This document shows, in pieces, positions 47,347-59,382 of a stretch of DNA of 64,000 nucleotides. Both the position numbers and the translations under genes were made by a program. The DNA is taken from positions 21,999 to 85,998 of the forward strand of contig PBYS01000102.1 in assembly GCA_002729725.1 (NCBI GenBank). The letters are read 5' to 3'. The notes beneath the pieces are model-generated. The model was not told where the DNA came from, did not search any database, and saw nothing but the letters and a program-made list of their open reading frames with translations. Every line of letters starts with the position of its first letter. The stretch's first letter is position 1. The stretch is from Puniceicoccaceae bacterium. GTDB lineage: Bacteria > Verrucomicrobiota > Verrucomicrobiia > Opitutales > Coraliomargaritaceae.

Positions 47347-48720
47347 TTATTCCTTTGCGATATTTTTAATTATTTGCTCGAAGGCGGAGATTGCATTTTC
47401 CATCAGCGACAAATCAAAGCTTTCGTCGGGAGCATGCAAGTTATCGACTGGCGTAAAAAGCCCGATCATCAGCGCGTCGAGTCCAGCCCGTTTCTTGAAG
47501 TCGGCGATCACAGGAATACTGCCGCCTTCGCGCAGATAGATGGGCGCTTTGCCAAACTGATCCGCAATCGCCGCATCGGCCGCCTTAAACGCACGCGCAA
47601 GTGACGCGGGCTGATCTGCCGGTGTATTGGGACGCTCCGGCGGCACCACGTAATAAGCTTCCGCAATCCCACCATCGCGGAAACTAAGCGTCACCCCCTT
47701 GGGGCAGCGCTCACGAATCGTTTGTAACAATTGCGCCTGAATCTTAACCGGATCTTGGTTGGCCACTAGCCGGCAAGTGATTTTAGCAAAGGCTTCACTC
47801 GGAATCACGGTCTTAGAGCCCTCACCTTGATACCCGCCACCGATACCATTAAACTCAAGTGTTGGCCCAAAACGCACGGCTTCAAGTGGGCTGAGGCCAT
47901 TGGCGGGATAAAACGCAGGGACATCCAGCATCGCGCGATAGCTCTCCACGGTTTCAGGATAGCGCTTTAACTCTTCTCGCTCCCAATCAAAAACCGGCAC
48001 GACATCGTCATAAAATCCGGGCACGTTCACACTGCCGTCGGGATTGTGTAAAGTGGCGCAAATTTCCATAAGTGCCTGCAACGGATTATAGACGGCGCCT
48101 CCGTGAATGCCGGAGTGCAAGTCACTTTTAGGTCCACGTAATTTGATTTCCATGTCAACTAGACCACGCAACGCGGTAGTGATCACAATCTGCTCGGTAT
48201 TGGGACTGCCTGTATCAGAAACCAACATAAAGTCAGCCTGCGACAAACGTTCGGCATATTGATCGAAGAATTTAGGCATGCTCGGGCTACCAATCTCCTC
48301 TTCGCCCTCGATCACATAAGTAATGTTCAAGGGCAAATCAGGCTTCGCTTGTAATACGCGGGAGAGCGCTGCCATGTGCACAATCGTGGGGCCCTTATTG
48401 TCGGCGGTGCCACGACCATACAAGCGACCATTACGCACAGTCGGTTCAAAGGGTTCATCCGTCCATAGTTCAAATGGATCCGCAGGCTGCACATCGTAGT
48501 GCCCATAAATGACCACATGCGGCCAATCGGGGTTTCCGATACGGTCGGCCAATAAAATGGGGTGCAAATCGGTGGGCACCACCTCGACTGTAAAACCGAT
48601 TTCCTCGAGCAAACGGGTGGCGTATTCACGCGCACCTTGCATGCCTTCAGCATATGCGGGATCAGTCGAGACGGAGGGAAAACGAATATATTCTTTGAGA
48701 ACCTCTATTGGGTTTTGCAT
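47347..48720 (-). CDS. M20-family dipeptidase/carboxypeptidase
   Basis: A 457-residue metallopeptidase. Metal-binding and catalytic blocks are intact: YGHYDVQPAD, GRGTADNKGP, EGEEEIGS (general base Glu), SDTG, and the late NLHAPDE. The dimerisation domain contains DLHSGIHGGAVYNPL. It is related to CNDP/DapE-type dipeptidases and probably cleaves dipeptides in the cytoplasm. It is followed, on its upstream side, by the M48 lipoprotein gene (12-base gap, same strand). Confidence 0.93.
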   Translation of the reverse strand: MQNPIEVLKEYIRFPSVSTDPAYAEGMQGAREYATRLLEEIGFTVEVVPTDLHPILLADRIGNPDWPHVVIYGHYDVQPADPFELWTDEPFEPTVRNGRLYGRGTADNKGPTIVHMAALSRVLQAKPDLPLNITYVIEGEEEIGSPSMPKFFDQYAERLSQADFMLVSDTGSPNTEQIVITTALRGLVDMEIKLRGPKSDLHSGIHGGAVYNPLQALMEICATLHNPDGSVNVPGFYDDVVPVFDWEREELKRYPETVESYRAMLDVPAFYPANGLSPLEAVRFGPTLEFNGIGGGYQGEGSKTVIPSEAFAKITCRLVANQDPVKIQAQLLQTIRERCPKGVTLSFRDGGIAEAYYVVPPERPNTPADQPASLARAFKAADAAIADQFGKAPIYLREGGSIPVIADFKKRAGLDALMIGLFTPVDNLHAPDESFDLSLMENAISAFEQIIKNIAKE

Positions 48721-48732
48721 AATCTGTATCTG

Positions 48733-49515
48733 TTAACGTGTTTTATAAATTTCGTAAGCTTTTGGCATTAACTCATTGAGTTTTTGAATACGAGTCGAAC
48801 CGGCGGGGTGCGTGGACAAGAACTCAGGTGTGGAGCCCCCACTCTGCGCATCCATTCGTTCCCAAAATCCAATCGCAGCACGCGGATCATAGCCTGCTTT
48901 TGCAGCATAAATAAGTCCAATCTCATCCGCTTCGCTCTCATGATAGCGACTATACGGCAAAATAACCCCCAAGGTCGCCCCCGCACCGTAAGCAGCCATA
49001 ATCATAGTGCGGTCGCTACTATCCATATCTTTGGTGCCGAATTGCAGAGCTAAGGCGCCTCCCGCAGCCAACAATTGTTGCGTCACGCGCTCATTGCCAT
49101 GTCCCGCCGCAACGTGTGCGACCTCATGCCCCATTACAATTGCCAGGTCATCATCGGTCTGTGCCACTTTAAAAATACCCGTATATACGGCAACCTTGCC
49201 GCCCGGCATCGCAAAAGCATTGATTTGCTCTGGATCGTCGAAAACGACAAACTCCCACTGCGCATTGGGCATGTCCGGAGCGGCCACGTATGCGATGCGC
49301 TCCCCCACTCGCTGCACCATTGCATTGTAGTTAGGATCCCTGGAGATCGGAGTCTCTTGCTTGAGCTGACCAAACTGAGTCGATGCCATCGAAGCCAATT
49401 GATCTGCAGGCACCAGGTGCAAGGCAGAACGCCCCGTTTGAGGAACAGTATGACACCCCGCCCCTAAAAAAATAATGCTAGCGAGTAATGGAAGGATATA
49501 AAACTTAAAAGGCAT
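48733..49515 (-). CDS. M48-family metalloprotease lipoprotein
   Basis: A 260-residue protein with a lipobox LGAGC (Cys near residue 21). The peptidase motif HEVAHVAAGH gives HExxH, and the third ligand lies in HESEADEIGL. These match LoiP/YcaL/BepA-like M48 proteases that act on outer-membrane proteins in the periplasm. ATG 49515 is chosen so that the signal and lipobox are at the N-terminus. It is upstream of the M20 gene by 12 bases and probably co-transcribed. Confidence 0.92.
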   Translation of the reverse strand: MPFKFYILPLLASIIFLGAGCHTVPQTGRSALHLVPADQLASMASTQFGQLKQETPISRDPNYNAMVQRVGERIAYVAAPDMPNAQWEFVVFDDPEQINAFAMPGGKVAVYTGIFKVAQTDDDLAIVMGHEVAHVAAGHGNERVTQQLLAAGGALALQFGTKDMDSSDRTMIMAAYGAGATLGVILPYSRYHESEADEIGLIYAAKAGYDPRAAIGFWERMDAQSGGSTPEFLSTHPAGSTRIQKLNELMPKAYEIYKTR

Positions 49516-49696
49516 ACCACAAAATAGTGCAAATGCGCCTAGCAAAGCAACTTTGTTTGCGACTTAGTTCAATAAACGCGATTCTGATCCGATGTATTAG
49601 CTACACATTATACCACAAAAATAACTTAATTTAGATAATACACATAAGGTTTCCCTTGTCATGCGGCATAAATACAGGTAAAGCTGCGCAGCCTGC

Positions 49697-51091
49697 ATGG
49701 CTGATATAAATCAAACAAAAACGCAACTAGCTCACCTAAGTGACGCTTGGAAACCTCCATCGATTAAAAACATTGGGCGCATGGGACTATTCGCGTCCGC
49801 ATTGTTGAGCACACACTTAAGCGCTCAAACCCAAGCGGAGCTGGCTGAGCAAGTGGTACGCCTCGAACAAGAGCTGGCGAGTGCTCGCATGGCACTGGCT
49901 GCTGCAGCTGAGCGAGAAAAACTGGCTCTGGTCCCAGCGAACCAGGCTGAAGCCCAACTGGCCGCAGAGCCGTCGAGTTCTGCGCCCGCCAAAATCCGCA
50001 TTGGCGACCTGACGATCGGCGGCGCAATACGTGCCAATTACGTGATTGGGGATTATGATAATCCCAATCCAGCCAAGCCGAGCCGTGGTGGAGATGGTGG
50101 CAACTTCGAATTAGACGTCTTTCGCATCAACCTAGATTATGCGCACGGCCCCTACTCCGCTAAAGCGGAATACCGTTTTTACGATGGCTACAATTTCCTC
50201 CATACTGCTTGGTTCGGCTATACTTTTGAAGACCAGAGCCAATTACAAGTCGGCGTGAATCGTGTACCATTTGGACCAGGCGCTTATGGTGTTTCGCAAA
50301 GCTGGTTCTTCGATCAGCACTATTATGTCGGTCTTTCTGATGACATGGATCTCGGCATCAAGTACACCCTACAGCCGGGTAATTGGACAATTGACCTCGG
50401 CTACTACTTAGCGGACGAGGGCCAATGGCGCGGCGCAAGCCACGATAGCGCTCGCTACTCTTACGACGTAGTCAACGAATCGGGTGACGGCTACGAAGAG
50501 CGCCATCAACTCAACCTACGTGCCATTTATCACACGCAATTCGGTGCGATCGATGCCGATTTAGGCAGCTCCTTCCAATATGGACAACTCGCCAGCCAAG
50601 GCACGCAATCAGACGGGCATCACTACGCGGCCTCACTACACGCAGTTTTTAAATGGCACGAATGGACGCTCGCACCTCAGCTCAGTTATTATAAATACGA
50701 TGTGGATTCCCACTTAGTGCAGTCCGGCGTGATGAGCGACGAGTTAATCGATTTCGGGGCCTATGACTACGCTTGGCCCGTCGCCGCTGAAGCATGGATC
50801 CCTGCCCTCTCGCTGAGCCGCTACTACGAAACTTCACGCATCGCATGGCTCGACTCGATTACGCCCTACATTGAATACAGCAGTATTCTGAAGACGGCTG
50901 ACGGCCAAAACGATAGCGAATTATTTATTCTCGGCGCAGCATGGGCTCGTGGCGGTTGGTACATCTATACCGACCTCGCGTTTTCCAATGGCAATTACTT
51001 CATCGGTGGAGACAGCTTCACGACCTTTGGAGAGAATCCGGACGACAGCTGGCAGTCGCGCTTCAACGTTAACTTCGGTTATTACTTTTGA
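49697..51091 (+). CDS. Outer-membrane porin with coiled-coil N-terminus
   Basis: A 464-residue porin. A signal peptide (MGLFASALLSTHLSAQ) is followed by a coiled-coil segment (ELAEQVVRLEQELASARMAL), a linker, and then a barrel with alternating aromatic strands (IRIGDLTIGGAIRANYVIGD, GVNRVPFGPGAYG) ending in a terminal Phe. The coiled coil may trimerise the barrel or contact peptidoglycan. It is upstream of a BCCT transporter with 5 bases between stop and start, suggesting that the pair imports betaine-like solutes. Confidence 0.88.
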   Translation: MADINQTKTQLAHLSDAWKPPSIKNIGRMGLFASALLSTHLSAQTQAELAEQVVRLEQELASARMALAAAAEREKLALVPANQAEAQLAAEPSSSAPAKIRIGDLTIGGAIRANYVIGDYDNPNPAKPSRGGDGGNFELDVFRINLDYAHGPYSAKAEYRFYDGYNFLHTAWFGYTFEDQSQLQVGVNRVPFGPGAYGVSQSWFFDQHYYVGLSDDMDLGIKYTLQPGNWTIDLGYYLADEGQWRGASHDSARYSYDVVNESGDGYEERHQLNLRAIYHTQFGAIDADLGSSFQYGQLASQGTQSDGHHYAASLHAVFKWHEWTLAPQLSYYKYDVDSHLVQSGVMSDELIDFGAYDYAWPVAAEAWIPALSLSRYYETSRIAWLDSITPYIEYSSILKTADGQNDSELFILGAAWARGGWYIYTDLAFSNGNYFIGGDSFTTFGENPDDSWQSRFNVNFGYYF

Positions 51092-51096
51092 AAAAT

Positions 51097-52899
51097 ATGA
51101 CAAAGCATAGCACCCCCAAGCGCACCAAAGAGGCGACGCTCGCAGAAAAGCTAAAAAAGGCAGAAAAGATCGCACGTGAAAAAGCGATCAAAGAACGCGC
51201 CAAGTTCCGAGGGCTACAAATACGCCCCACTCCTGGCTTGTTCGACGAATCCGAAAAGCAGGAGCCCGGTGAAAACAACTGGAGTGGCTTTGGCTTCGAC
51301 ATCCATCCACATGTCACGGTCAGCGCAGTCATCATTCTAGCGGTCTTCATCATTGCTACATTAATGTTCCAAGAGCAGGCAGCGGCCCTGTCCTCAGACG
51401 TATTAGCCTGGGTCTCGCGTAGCTTCGGTTGGTTTTTCATTTTAGCGGCCAACATCTTTATCGGCTGCGCTTTGTATTTCGCATTCAGCCGTTTTGGACG
51501 GATTCGGATTGGCGGGGCCAAGGCCTTACCTGAATTTTCGACACCAGCCTGGTATGCCATGCTACTCAGTGCAGGCATGGGGATCGGCTTGATGTTTTGG
51601 AGCGTAGGCGAGCCTATGTTTCACTTCAGCAGTCCTTCACCCATGTTTATCGGTGTCGAAGGCGGCAGCCCGGCGGCCGCCCAAGCAGCGATGGGGCTCA
51701 CCTATTTTCACTGGGGCTTACATCCATGGGCAATCTATTCCATCGTCGGCTTAGGCTTGGCATTTTTCGCTTACAACCGCGGCCTGCCGCTCACGATTCG
51801 TTCGATTTTCTACCCGATCCTCGGGAACCGTATTTATGGCCGCTGGGGGGACTTTATCGACGTGCTCTCAGTGCTCGCCACTCTGATGGGATTGGCCACT
51901 TCGCTCGGCCTTGGCGTCTCACAAATCAACGCGGGGCTCCATCATTTATTTGACGTGGATGTATCCACTCAAGTTCAAGTGCTCCTCATTGCGATCATTA
52001 CGGCCATCGCCACTTTTTCAGTCATGTCGGGACTCGATGGTGGCGTGAAACGTTTGAGTGAGCTCAACATGGGGCTTGCCGGCCTCTTACTACTATTTGT
52101 TCTCATCGCCGGACCGACGATATATATTCTAAGTGGCTTTACGCAGAACTTGGGCTTCTACATCGAGAACTTCGCTCAATTGAGCCTATGGACCGAAACC
52201 TTTCGCGACTCCAACTGGCAAGGTAGTTGGACGGTATTTTACTGGGCCTGGTGGATCTCCTGGTCACCTTTTGTCGGCATGTTCATCGCCCGTATCTCCA
52301 AAGGGCGCACAGTGCGTGAGTTTATATTAGGCGTCATGGTCGTGCCAACCTTACTCTCCTTCCTTTGGATGTCCGTATTTGGCGGTTCAGCTTTGTGGAT
52401 GGAGTCCACGGGCGTCGCTAAAATTGCAGATGCAGTGAATGCAGACGTGGCTACGGCCATGTTCGCGATGTTTGAGCACTTGCCGATCAGCGGCATACTC
52501 TCCTTTGTCGGGATCGTACTTGTATCGGTGTTCTTCATCACATCTTCCGACTCAGGTTCACTGGTGGTCGACCATCTCACTTCGGGGGGCAAACTCGACT
52601 CTCCTGTGCCACAGCGCGTATTCTGGGCCATAATGGAAGGCGTAGTCGCGGCAGTGTTACTACTCGGTGGCGGACTGCATACGCTGCAAACCGCATCGAT
52701 CGTCACAGGCTTACCCTTTACGGTAGTGCTCTTACTGATCTGTTACTCGCTCTATCTGGGCCTGACCCAGGAAGCCTATGTTGAAGATGCAGTCGAAGAT
52801 AAATTACGCGATGTGCATGCCGATCATCGACTCGACGAAGCGATCAGCTCCGCGCACGAGGTCTTACTAGAGAAGACCAAGGCCGAGCTCAAAGATTGA
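51097..52899 (+). CDS. BCCT-family betaine/choline/carnitine transporter
   Basis: A 600-residue inner-membrane transporter with about 12 helices. The signature FYWAWWISWSPFVGMFIARI and the glycine-rich AMLLSAGMGIGLMFWSVGEP are present. The N-terminal 60 residues are highly charged (Lys/Arg/Glu) and cytosolic, as in osmoregulated members. It moves glycine betaine or related compounds driven by Na+ or H+. ATG 51097 is preferred over the TTG at 51088. It follows the porin directly. Confidence 0.93.
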   Translation: MTKHSTPKRTKEATLAEKLKKAEKIAREKAIKERAKFRGLQIRPTPGLFDESEKQEPGENNWSGFGFDIHPHVTVSAVIILAVFIIATLMFQEQAAALSSDVLAWVSRSFGWFFILAANIFIGCALYFAFSRFGRIRIGGAKALPEFSTPAWYAMLLSAGMGIGLMFWSVGEPMFHFSSPSPMFIGVEGGSPAAAQAAMGLTYFHWGLHPWAIYSIVGLGLAFFAYNRGLPLTIRSIFYPILGNRIYGRWGDFIDVLSVLATLMGLATSLGLGVSQINAGLHHLFDVDVSTQVQVLLIAIITAIATFSVMSGLDGGVKRLSELNMGLAGLLLLFVLIAGPTIYILSGFTQNLGFYIENFAQLSLWTETFRDSNWQGSWTVFYWAWWISWSPFVGMFIARISKGRTVREFILGVMVVPTLLSFLWMSVFGGSALWMESTGVAKIADAVNADVATAMFAMFEHLPISGILSFVGIVLVSVFFITSSDSGSLVVDHLTSGGKLDSPVPQRVFWAIMEGVVAAVLLLGGGLHTLQTASIVTGLPFTVVLLLICYSLYLGLTQEAYVEDAVEDKLRDVHADHRLDEAISSAHEVLLEKTKAELKD

Positions 52900-52956
52900 A
52901 ACAGCGAACGTGAAACGTCCTTCCCCGGTCTGAAGGGCTTCAAAGATTATAGCTGA

Positions 52957-52987
52957 CGCGCGACAGGCGTTTACAACCTGTCGCGCG
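52957..52987. terminator. Bidirectional terminator between BCCT and beta-galactosidase
   Basis: CGCGCGACAGG (52957-52967) and CCTGTCGCGCG (52977-52987) form a perfect 11-bp stem with a 9-base loop between convergent genes. Confidence 0.7.
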
Positions 52988-53022
52988 AATAGCACAAATC
53001 ACACACACTTAGTCCACAAAGA

Positions 53023-56000
53023 CTAGCTCAGCGAAATCAAGAACGCCCACTGATAAGCGCCGGGCTGGATGCGGTATTTCTCCAGAGCATCGGGGCCGCA
53101 ACTTCCACTACCGAGCCCTCGTTGTAAGTGATCGATCGATACATAAGTCTCGGGACGTGCATTGAGTTCATAGGTATGCTTGGCCGCAAACCAATCGGCA
53201 TCCGTATAGTGGCTGGCTTTAAATTCAAAAGGCTGGCCAAGCGCCTGCACGCGCAGGCTGGCTCCGCTCTCGGAGTTATGAAAAGCACACCAGCGCGTAT
53301 CTGATCGGTTACCACACTCCTGCGGCATCACATAAGGCACATGCAGCTCGTCCACACTAGTTTCGAACACGTCGGCCCATACGCCTGCTGCGCGATCTCG
53401 ATAGTTTTCATAAGGTCCTAAGCCACAATAGCTGACCTGCTCAAAGCCAGCAGGCAGTGCGAACTGATTGCCAACACGCGCCAGATCTGGCAGCTCCGCT
53501 AGACAGTTTAGCTCATTCTGAACCCAAAGCCCCCCCTCAGTGAGACGAATGCACTGGGTCCATTCCCCAGCATTAGCGTGTACTGGAGTGCTGAGTTTAA
53601 AGACCGATTGGACGCTACCATCTGCTAGAACTTTTTGGCGGATCAATGACTGCGTAGTTTCATGCAAGCCGGCGGCTTTCCAGCGTATCAGTGGCTTATG
53701 CTCTTGGCCATCCCACAATTTAATACCGTCGTTATCGGTGCCGGCACGCCACCAGGTAAATTGTAGTGGTTCCGCCAACACGTTTTCACCCGAGCCTTTT
53801 AGTGAGTGCAAATGTCCATCGACGCGTGATATCTCCGCACACAGCTTGCCTGCAGTGAGTGTAAGCAAGGAATCATGCTCCGCAGGCGCCGCGATCGCAG
53901 GCACATCTGTCGGCGAAATCAAGGCCGCTTCTTGCAAAATAAAGTGTTCCCATGCCAACTCGTGATCAGCGGCCAAGAGCCCCTCATCCAAAATTAACTT
54001 AAAAGAGAAGCGAAGACAGAGCATCTCCCCCTGAAAGTCACGCTGATGCGCTGCGACTTCTACCAGATCAAAGTCTTTGGAGGCTCCGGGCTCGATGCCT
54101 TCCAGCTGAAGACTGCCCGACGCGATGGGCTGCCCATCGCCCGAAAGTGTCCACTCCGCCGCCAGATAATCGAGGCTGCGAAAATCCTGCTTGGAGCGTA
54201 TGCTAAAGACAGTCGAATCGGCTGACTTGCGCGTAACGGCGATGGGCTGCGCAAGTTTTTTGAATTCGAACAATGCCGGGTGCGGTTCGCGGTCGGGCCA
54301 GACCAATCCGTCACAAACGAAATTGGCATCATTAGGCGTATCGCCGTAATCACCTCCATAAGCCCAGTATTCTTCGCCGTCTTCGGTAATTTCTTTAAGA
54401 CCGTGATCGATCCACTCCCAGATAAAACCGCCTTGTAGGCCATCATACTTTTCGAAAACTTCGAAGTATTCTTTCAAACTGCCATTACTGTTCCCCATCG
54501 CATGCGAATACTCACAAAGAATCACTGGTCGAGGATCTTTGACGGTTTCCACCCATTCTACCAGGTCGTGTACATGCGCATACATGGGGTTGATGACATC
54601 TGTGGCCAAGTGCCCTTGATCCCATTCGGAGTGACTTTGCCCACGGGAGATCGCGCCTTCGTAGTGCAACACACGACTGGAATCGTAATGGCGAATCCAG
54701 CCCGCCATCGCATCGTGATTCGCACCATAGCCGGACTCATTGCCGAGTGACCACATAATGATGCTAGGGTGATTCTTATCTCGCATCACCATCCGCATAC
54801 CACGCTCCACGAATGCATTGAGGTAGCGCTTGTCTCTGCAAATTTGATTATGGAAATCGTGCGTCTCCACATTAGCCTCATCTACAACGTAGAAACCATA
54901 TTCATCACAAAGGTCATAGAACTTAGGATCGTTCGGATAGTGCGCAGTGCGGATGGCATTCACGTTAAATGCTTTCATGACTTCGAGGTCTTTTCGCATC
55001 AGTTCCTCTGAGACGACCTTCCCCTTGGTATCCGAGTGGTCATGGCGGTTCACTCCCTTGATCAGGACTGCCTTACCATTGATCAAAAGCTCACGATCCT
55101 TTATTTCAACTCGACGAAAACCGATCCATGTGGCAGTGCTTTCAACCAGCGCCCCGCTGGGCGACCGCAAGGAAATCACTAAGCGATAACGATGCGGCTG
55201 CTCTGCTGACCAAGGCCGAACCGCAGCGAAGTGTTTTTCCACATGGGCACCCACGCGTGGCCAATGCACCAATTTGCCACGACTCGTTTCAACTGGCTGC
55301 GTCTGCATATCTCCGGAAATGGAAGCACCCTCAGTATCTAGTAACTGCCAATCGATAGTCCAGCCAGCCTCGGGTGTGGCGCCCATCTCCACGCGCACAG
55401 TCAAATCAAGATCACCATCTCCCGTCGCAGGATTGTAATCGGTGCGTGCAAAAATGTCTTCCAAATAAATACGATCGGTTGAATACAGCGCAACTTCGCG
55501 ATGAATTCCGCCCAATCGCCATTGATCCTGATCTTCTACAAAACTGGCATCGCTGTATTGAATGACGACTGCTTTCAGCGTATTGGGCTGGTCCCAAAGC
55601 ACGTGCTCAGTGATGTCATATTCGGAGGGCAAGCGAGAATCCTTATTCATGCCCAAGAACTTGCCATTCAGATAGACCTGTAGGACACCTTCGACACCGC
55701 CGAAATGCAGCACCACTCGGCGCCCCTTCCAACTAGGCTCGACCTCAAAACTACGGGCATATACACCAGTCGGGTTGCGCTCAGGAGTAAAAGGAGGCTC
55801 CTCACTGAAGGGCATGTTAACATTCGTATAGTGCGGAAAGCTATAGCCATGAAAACTCCACATCCCCGGCACCGGAATATCGTCCCAGTCTTCACCTTCC
55901 GTCGTGTGCGTTTCCACGGCCTCGGGCAATTGCTCCGGCGATTCGCGGTATAGAAAGCGCCAGTCACCATCCAAAGAACGCCACCATGGGGAGGCCTCGC

Positions 56001-56133
56001 GAGGCTGAGAGAGCGCCTCTGCAGCGCTAGGGAAAGAGACCTGAGTGGCGCGCATCGGCACACGATTGATGCCAGTTAGTTCGGGCTGTTGAAAGGTCTT
56101 ACCAAGAGTTGAATCAATTGAGGGTAAAGGCAT
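53023..56133 (-). CDS. lacZ: GH2 beta-galactosidase
   Basis: A 1036-residue LacZ-type enzyme with the full domain order: sugar-binding, immunoglobulin-like, TIM barrel and C-terminal small-chain domain. Acid/base E466 is in WSLGNESGYG and the nucleophile E541 in ILCEYSHAMGNSNG; these positions are very close to E. coli E461 and E537. No signal peptide, so it is cytoplasmic. It is divergent from an AraC regulator with 77 bases between starts. ATG 56133 is chosen; the upstream 19 codons are not conserved. Confidence 0.93.
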   Translation of the reverse strand: MPLPSIDSTLGKTFQQPELTGINRVPMRATQVSFPSAAEALSQPREASPWWRSLDGDWRFLYRESPEQLPEAVETHTTEGEDWDDIPVPGMWSFHGYSFPHYTNVNMPFSEEPPFTPERNPTGVYARSFEVEPSWKGRRVVLHFGGVEGVLQVYLNGKFLGMNKDSRLPSEYDITEHVLWDQPNTLKAVVIQYSDASFVEDQDQWRLGGIHREVALYSTDRIYLEDIFARTDYNPATGDGDLDLTVRVEMGATPEAGWTIDWQLLDTEGASISGDMQTQPVETSRGKLVHWPRVGAHVEKHFAAVRPWSAEQPHRYRLVISLRSPSGALVESTATWIGFRRVEIKDRELLINGKAVLIKGVNRHDHSDTKGKVVSEELMRKDLEVMKAFNVNAIRTAHYPNDPKFYDLCDEYGFYVVDEANVETHDFHNQICRDKRYLNAFVERGMRMVMRDKNHPSIIMWSLGNESGYGANHDAMAGWIRHYDSSRVLHYEGAISRGQSHSEWDQGHLATDVINPMYAHVHDLVEWVETVKDPRPVILCEYSHAMGNSNGSLKEYFEVFEKYDGLQGGFIWEWIDHGLKEITEDGEEYWAYGGDYGDTPNDANFVCDGLVWPDREPHPALFEFKKLAQPIAVTRKSADSTVFSIRSKQDFRSLDYLAAEWTLSGDGQPIASGSLQLEGIEPGASKDFDLVEVAAHQRDFQGEMLCLRFSFKLILDEGLLAADHELAWEHFILQEAALISPTDVPAIAAPAEHDSLLTLTAGKLCAEISRVDGHLHSLKGSGENVLAEPLQFTWWRAGTDNDGIKLWDGQEHKPLIRWKAAGLHETTQSLIRQKVLADGSVQSVFKLSTPVHANAGEWTQCIRLTEGGLWVQNELNCLAELPDLARVGNQFALPAGFEQVSYCGLGPYENYRDRAAGVWADVFETSVDELHVPYVMPQECGNRSDTRWCAFHNSESGASLRVQALGQPFEFKASHYTDADWFAAKHTYELNARPETYVSIDHLQRGLGSGSCGPDALEKYRIQPGAYQWAFLISLS

Positions 56134-56210
56134 GTTTCTAAAATAGCAATTATTGCGTCCGGCGGGAATAGCTTGCATGACTAAAGACATGTCATTTTTG
56201 ATTAGCTACG

Positions 56211-57056
56211 ATGCAGCAATTCGAAAAATGGATGATACACGACACGATGTATCGTGGCAGTTCAGAGCAATCCTTCTCTCAGGGCCTGAGTTGTGGCTTT
56301 CTGGATAAGAGCGGCAAAACTGAGGATGTCAGCAATGAGCATTACGACCGGCTAGCCATGGTGTATGTGCTTCGTGGCAGTGGTGGCTACCAAGATAGCC
56401 TAGGCTATCAATGTGAGCTCCACGCAGGGGATGTGTTTTTCCGATTCCCGGATCGCTCACATAGCAGCCACATCGAAGCTGATAGCCAATGGCACGAGTG
56501 CTTTGTCTCTTTGCGATCTGAGTGGTACCACATCTTCCAAGAACTGGAGCTGATACGTCCCGACCAAGTACGGCTCCCGATGGGCATCGCAGAGGAGATC
56601 CCGACTCGCATCCATGGGCTCATGGACCTGATGCGCGCGGCGGACACTCCGACCGAAACCAGCTCGCTGGAATTCGAAATTGCCGCGCTAATCCGTCGTG
56701 TGCTCGCCAGCGCCCAAGCCAATCGCTATGCTGACACGCCCCACGCCGACTTACTGAAACGCGCGCGTGAAATCATTCGCACGCAAGCCGCTTTAATGTG
56801 CAGCATCGAAACACTGCTGGCCGAACTCGGGCTTAGTTACTCGCGCTTGCGCAGTCTTTTTCGTGCCGCCTACAACATCAGTCCAGGTGAATTCCGCATA
56901 CAGGTACGAATCGAGAATGCTTGCTCACTACTCGAAACCACCGATCTTCCGATCAAAAAAATCGCAGACCAACTGGGCTATGCGGATGCCTTCAGCTTCT
57001 CCAAGCAATTCAAACAGAGGGTCGCACTCTCTCCGCAGCAGTTTCGCTCACGCTAA
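56211..57056 (+). CDS. AraC-family regulator of the beta-galactosidase gene
   Basis: A 281-residue regulator. The N-terminal cupin spans about 20-130 (MVYVLRGSGGYQDSLG, then LHAGDVFFRFPDRSH). The double HTH is at 180-281 (IETLLAELGLSYSRLRSLFR and IKKIADQLGYADAFSFSKQF). It is divergent from the GH2 gene, so it probably controls it in response to a galactoside. Confidence 0.9.
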   Translation: MQQFEKWMIHDTMYRGSSEQSFSQGLSCGFLDKSGKTEDVSNEHYDRLAMVYVLRGSGGYQDSLGYQCELHAGDVFFRFPDRSHSSHIEADSQWHECFVSLRSEWYHIFQELELIRPDQVRLPMGIAEEIPTRIHGLMDLMRAADTPTETSSLEFEIAALIRRVLASAQANRYADTPHADLLKRAREIIRTQAALMCSIETLLAELGLSYSRLRSLFRAAYNISPGEFRIQVRIENACSLLETTDLPIKKIADQLGYADAFSFSKQFKQRVALSPQQFRSR

Positions 57057-57105
57057 GGTGCACTCCAACGCTAGCTGTAAGTCGTAAATCGCAAGTCGCC
57101 ACCGC

Positions 57106-57750
57106 CTATTTCTTCATCCAACCGAGCTGAATCGGTTTGCCAGCCTTTTTCTTAGGCTTCTTAGGCAACTGCCCTTCGATCCAATTCATAATCGCACCCC
57201 GCCCGCGCTTGGTCTTGGCGCTGCATTTAAAAATTTGGTTAGGCTTGAGCCCATAATCTTCCAGCGCCCGCGTGAGTTGCACCTCGTGACTGATCACCTT
57301 GGTATCCGCACTGCGATCAGTCTTGGTAAAGATAATCGAGTATGGAATCTCGCATTGTTGCATCCAGTCAATGAAGGCTAAATCGGTGTCCAATGGCTCC
57401 AACTGGGAGTCCAACAATGCGAAAACTTGCTTCAAATTCTCACGGCCGGTCAGGTATCCACTGACTTGTTCGTTGAACTTTTCTTGCTGTGTTTTAGAAA
57501 CCTTCGCGAAGCCATAGCCGGGCAGATCGACCAGTGTCCACTGATCATTCATGCGAAAGAAATTCATCAGCTTCGTTTTACCGGGCGTGCCCGAAGTCTT
57601 GGCCAGACCCTTCACCTCTGCCAGCATATTGACCAGCGAGGACTTGCCCACATTGGAGCGTCCCACAAAGGCGAACTCAGGCAGATTGGTGACTGGGCAG
57701 GCTTCGAGGTCGACTGCACATCCGATAAAACGAGCTGATGTAATTTTCAT
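57106..57750 (-). CDS. engB: Ribosome biogenesis GTPase EngB/YihA
   Basis: A 214-residue GTPase. G1 is GRSNVGKSS, G3 DLPGYG and G4 TKTD; TSGTPGKTKLMNFF is the switch region. It acts in large ribosomal subunit assembly. The C-terminus is Lys-rich (LPKKPKKKAGKP). It follows gpmI with 8 bases between them on the same strand. Confidence 0.95.
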   Translation of the reverse strand: MKITSARFIGCAVDLEACPVTNLPEFAFVGRSNVGKSSLVNMLAEVKGLAKTSGTPGKTKLMNFFRMNDQWTLVDLPGYGFAKVSKTQQEKFNEQVSGYLTGRENLKQVFALLDSQLEPLDTDLAFIDWMQQCEIPYSIIFTKTDRSADTKVISHEVQLTRALEDYGLKPNQIFKCSAKTKRGRGAIMNWIEGQLPKKPKKKAGKPIQLGWMKK

Positions 57751-57758
57751 AGAGTGCT

Positions 57759-59336
<1,578 letters not shown>

Positions 59337-59382
59337 AGTAAATGAGTTGTTCGGTTTTCAGTGCTCGGTTTGCTCGGTTCTT

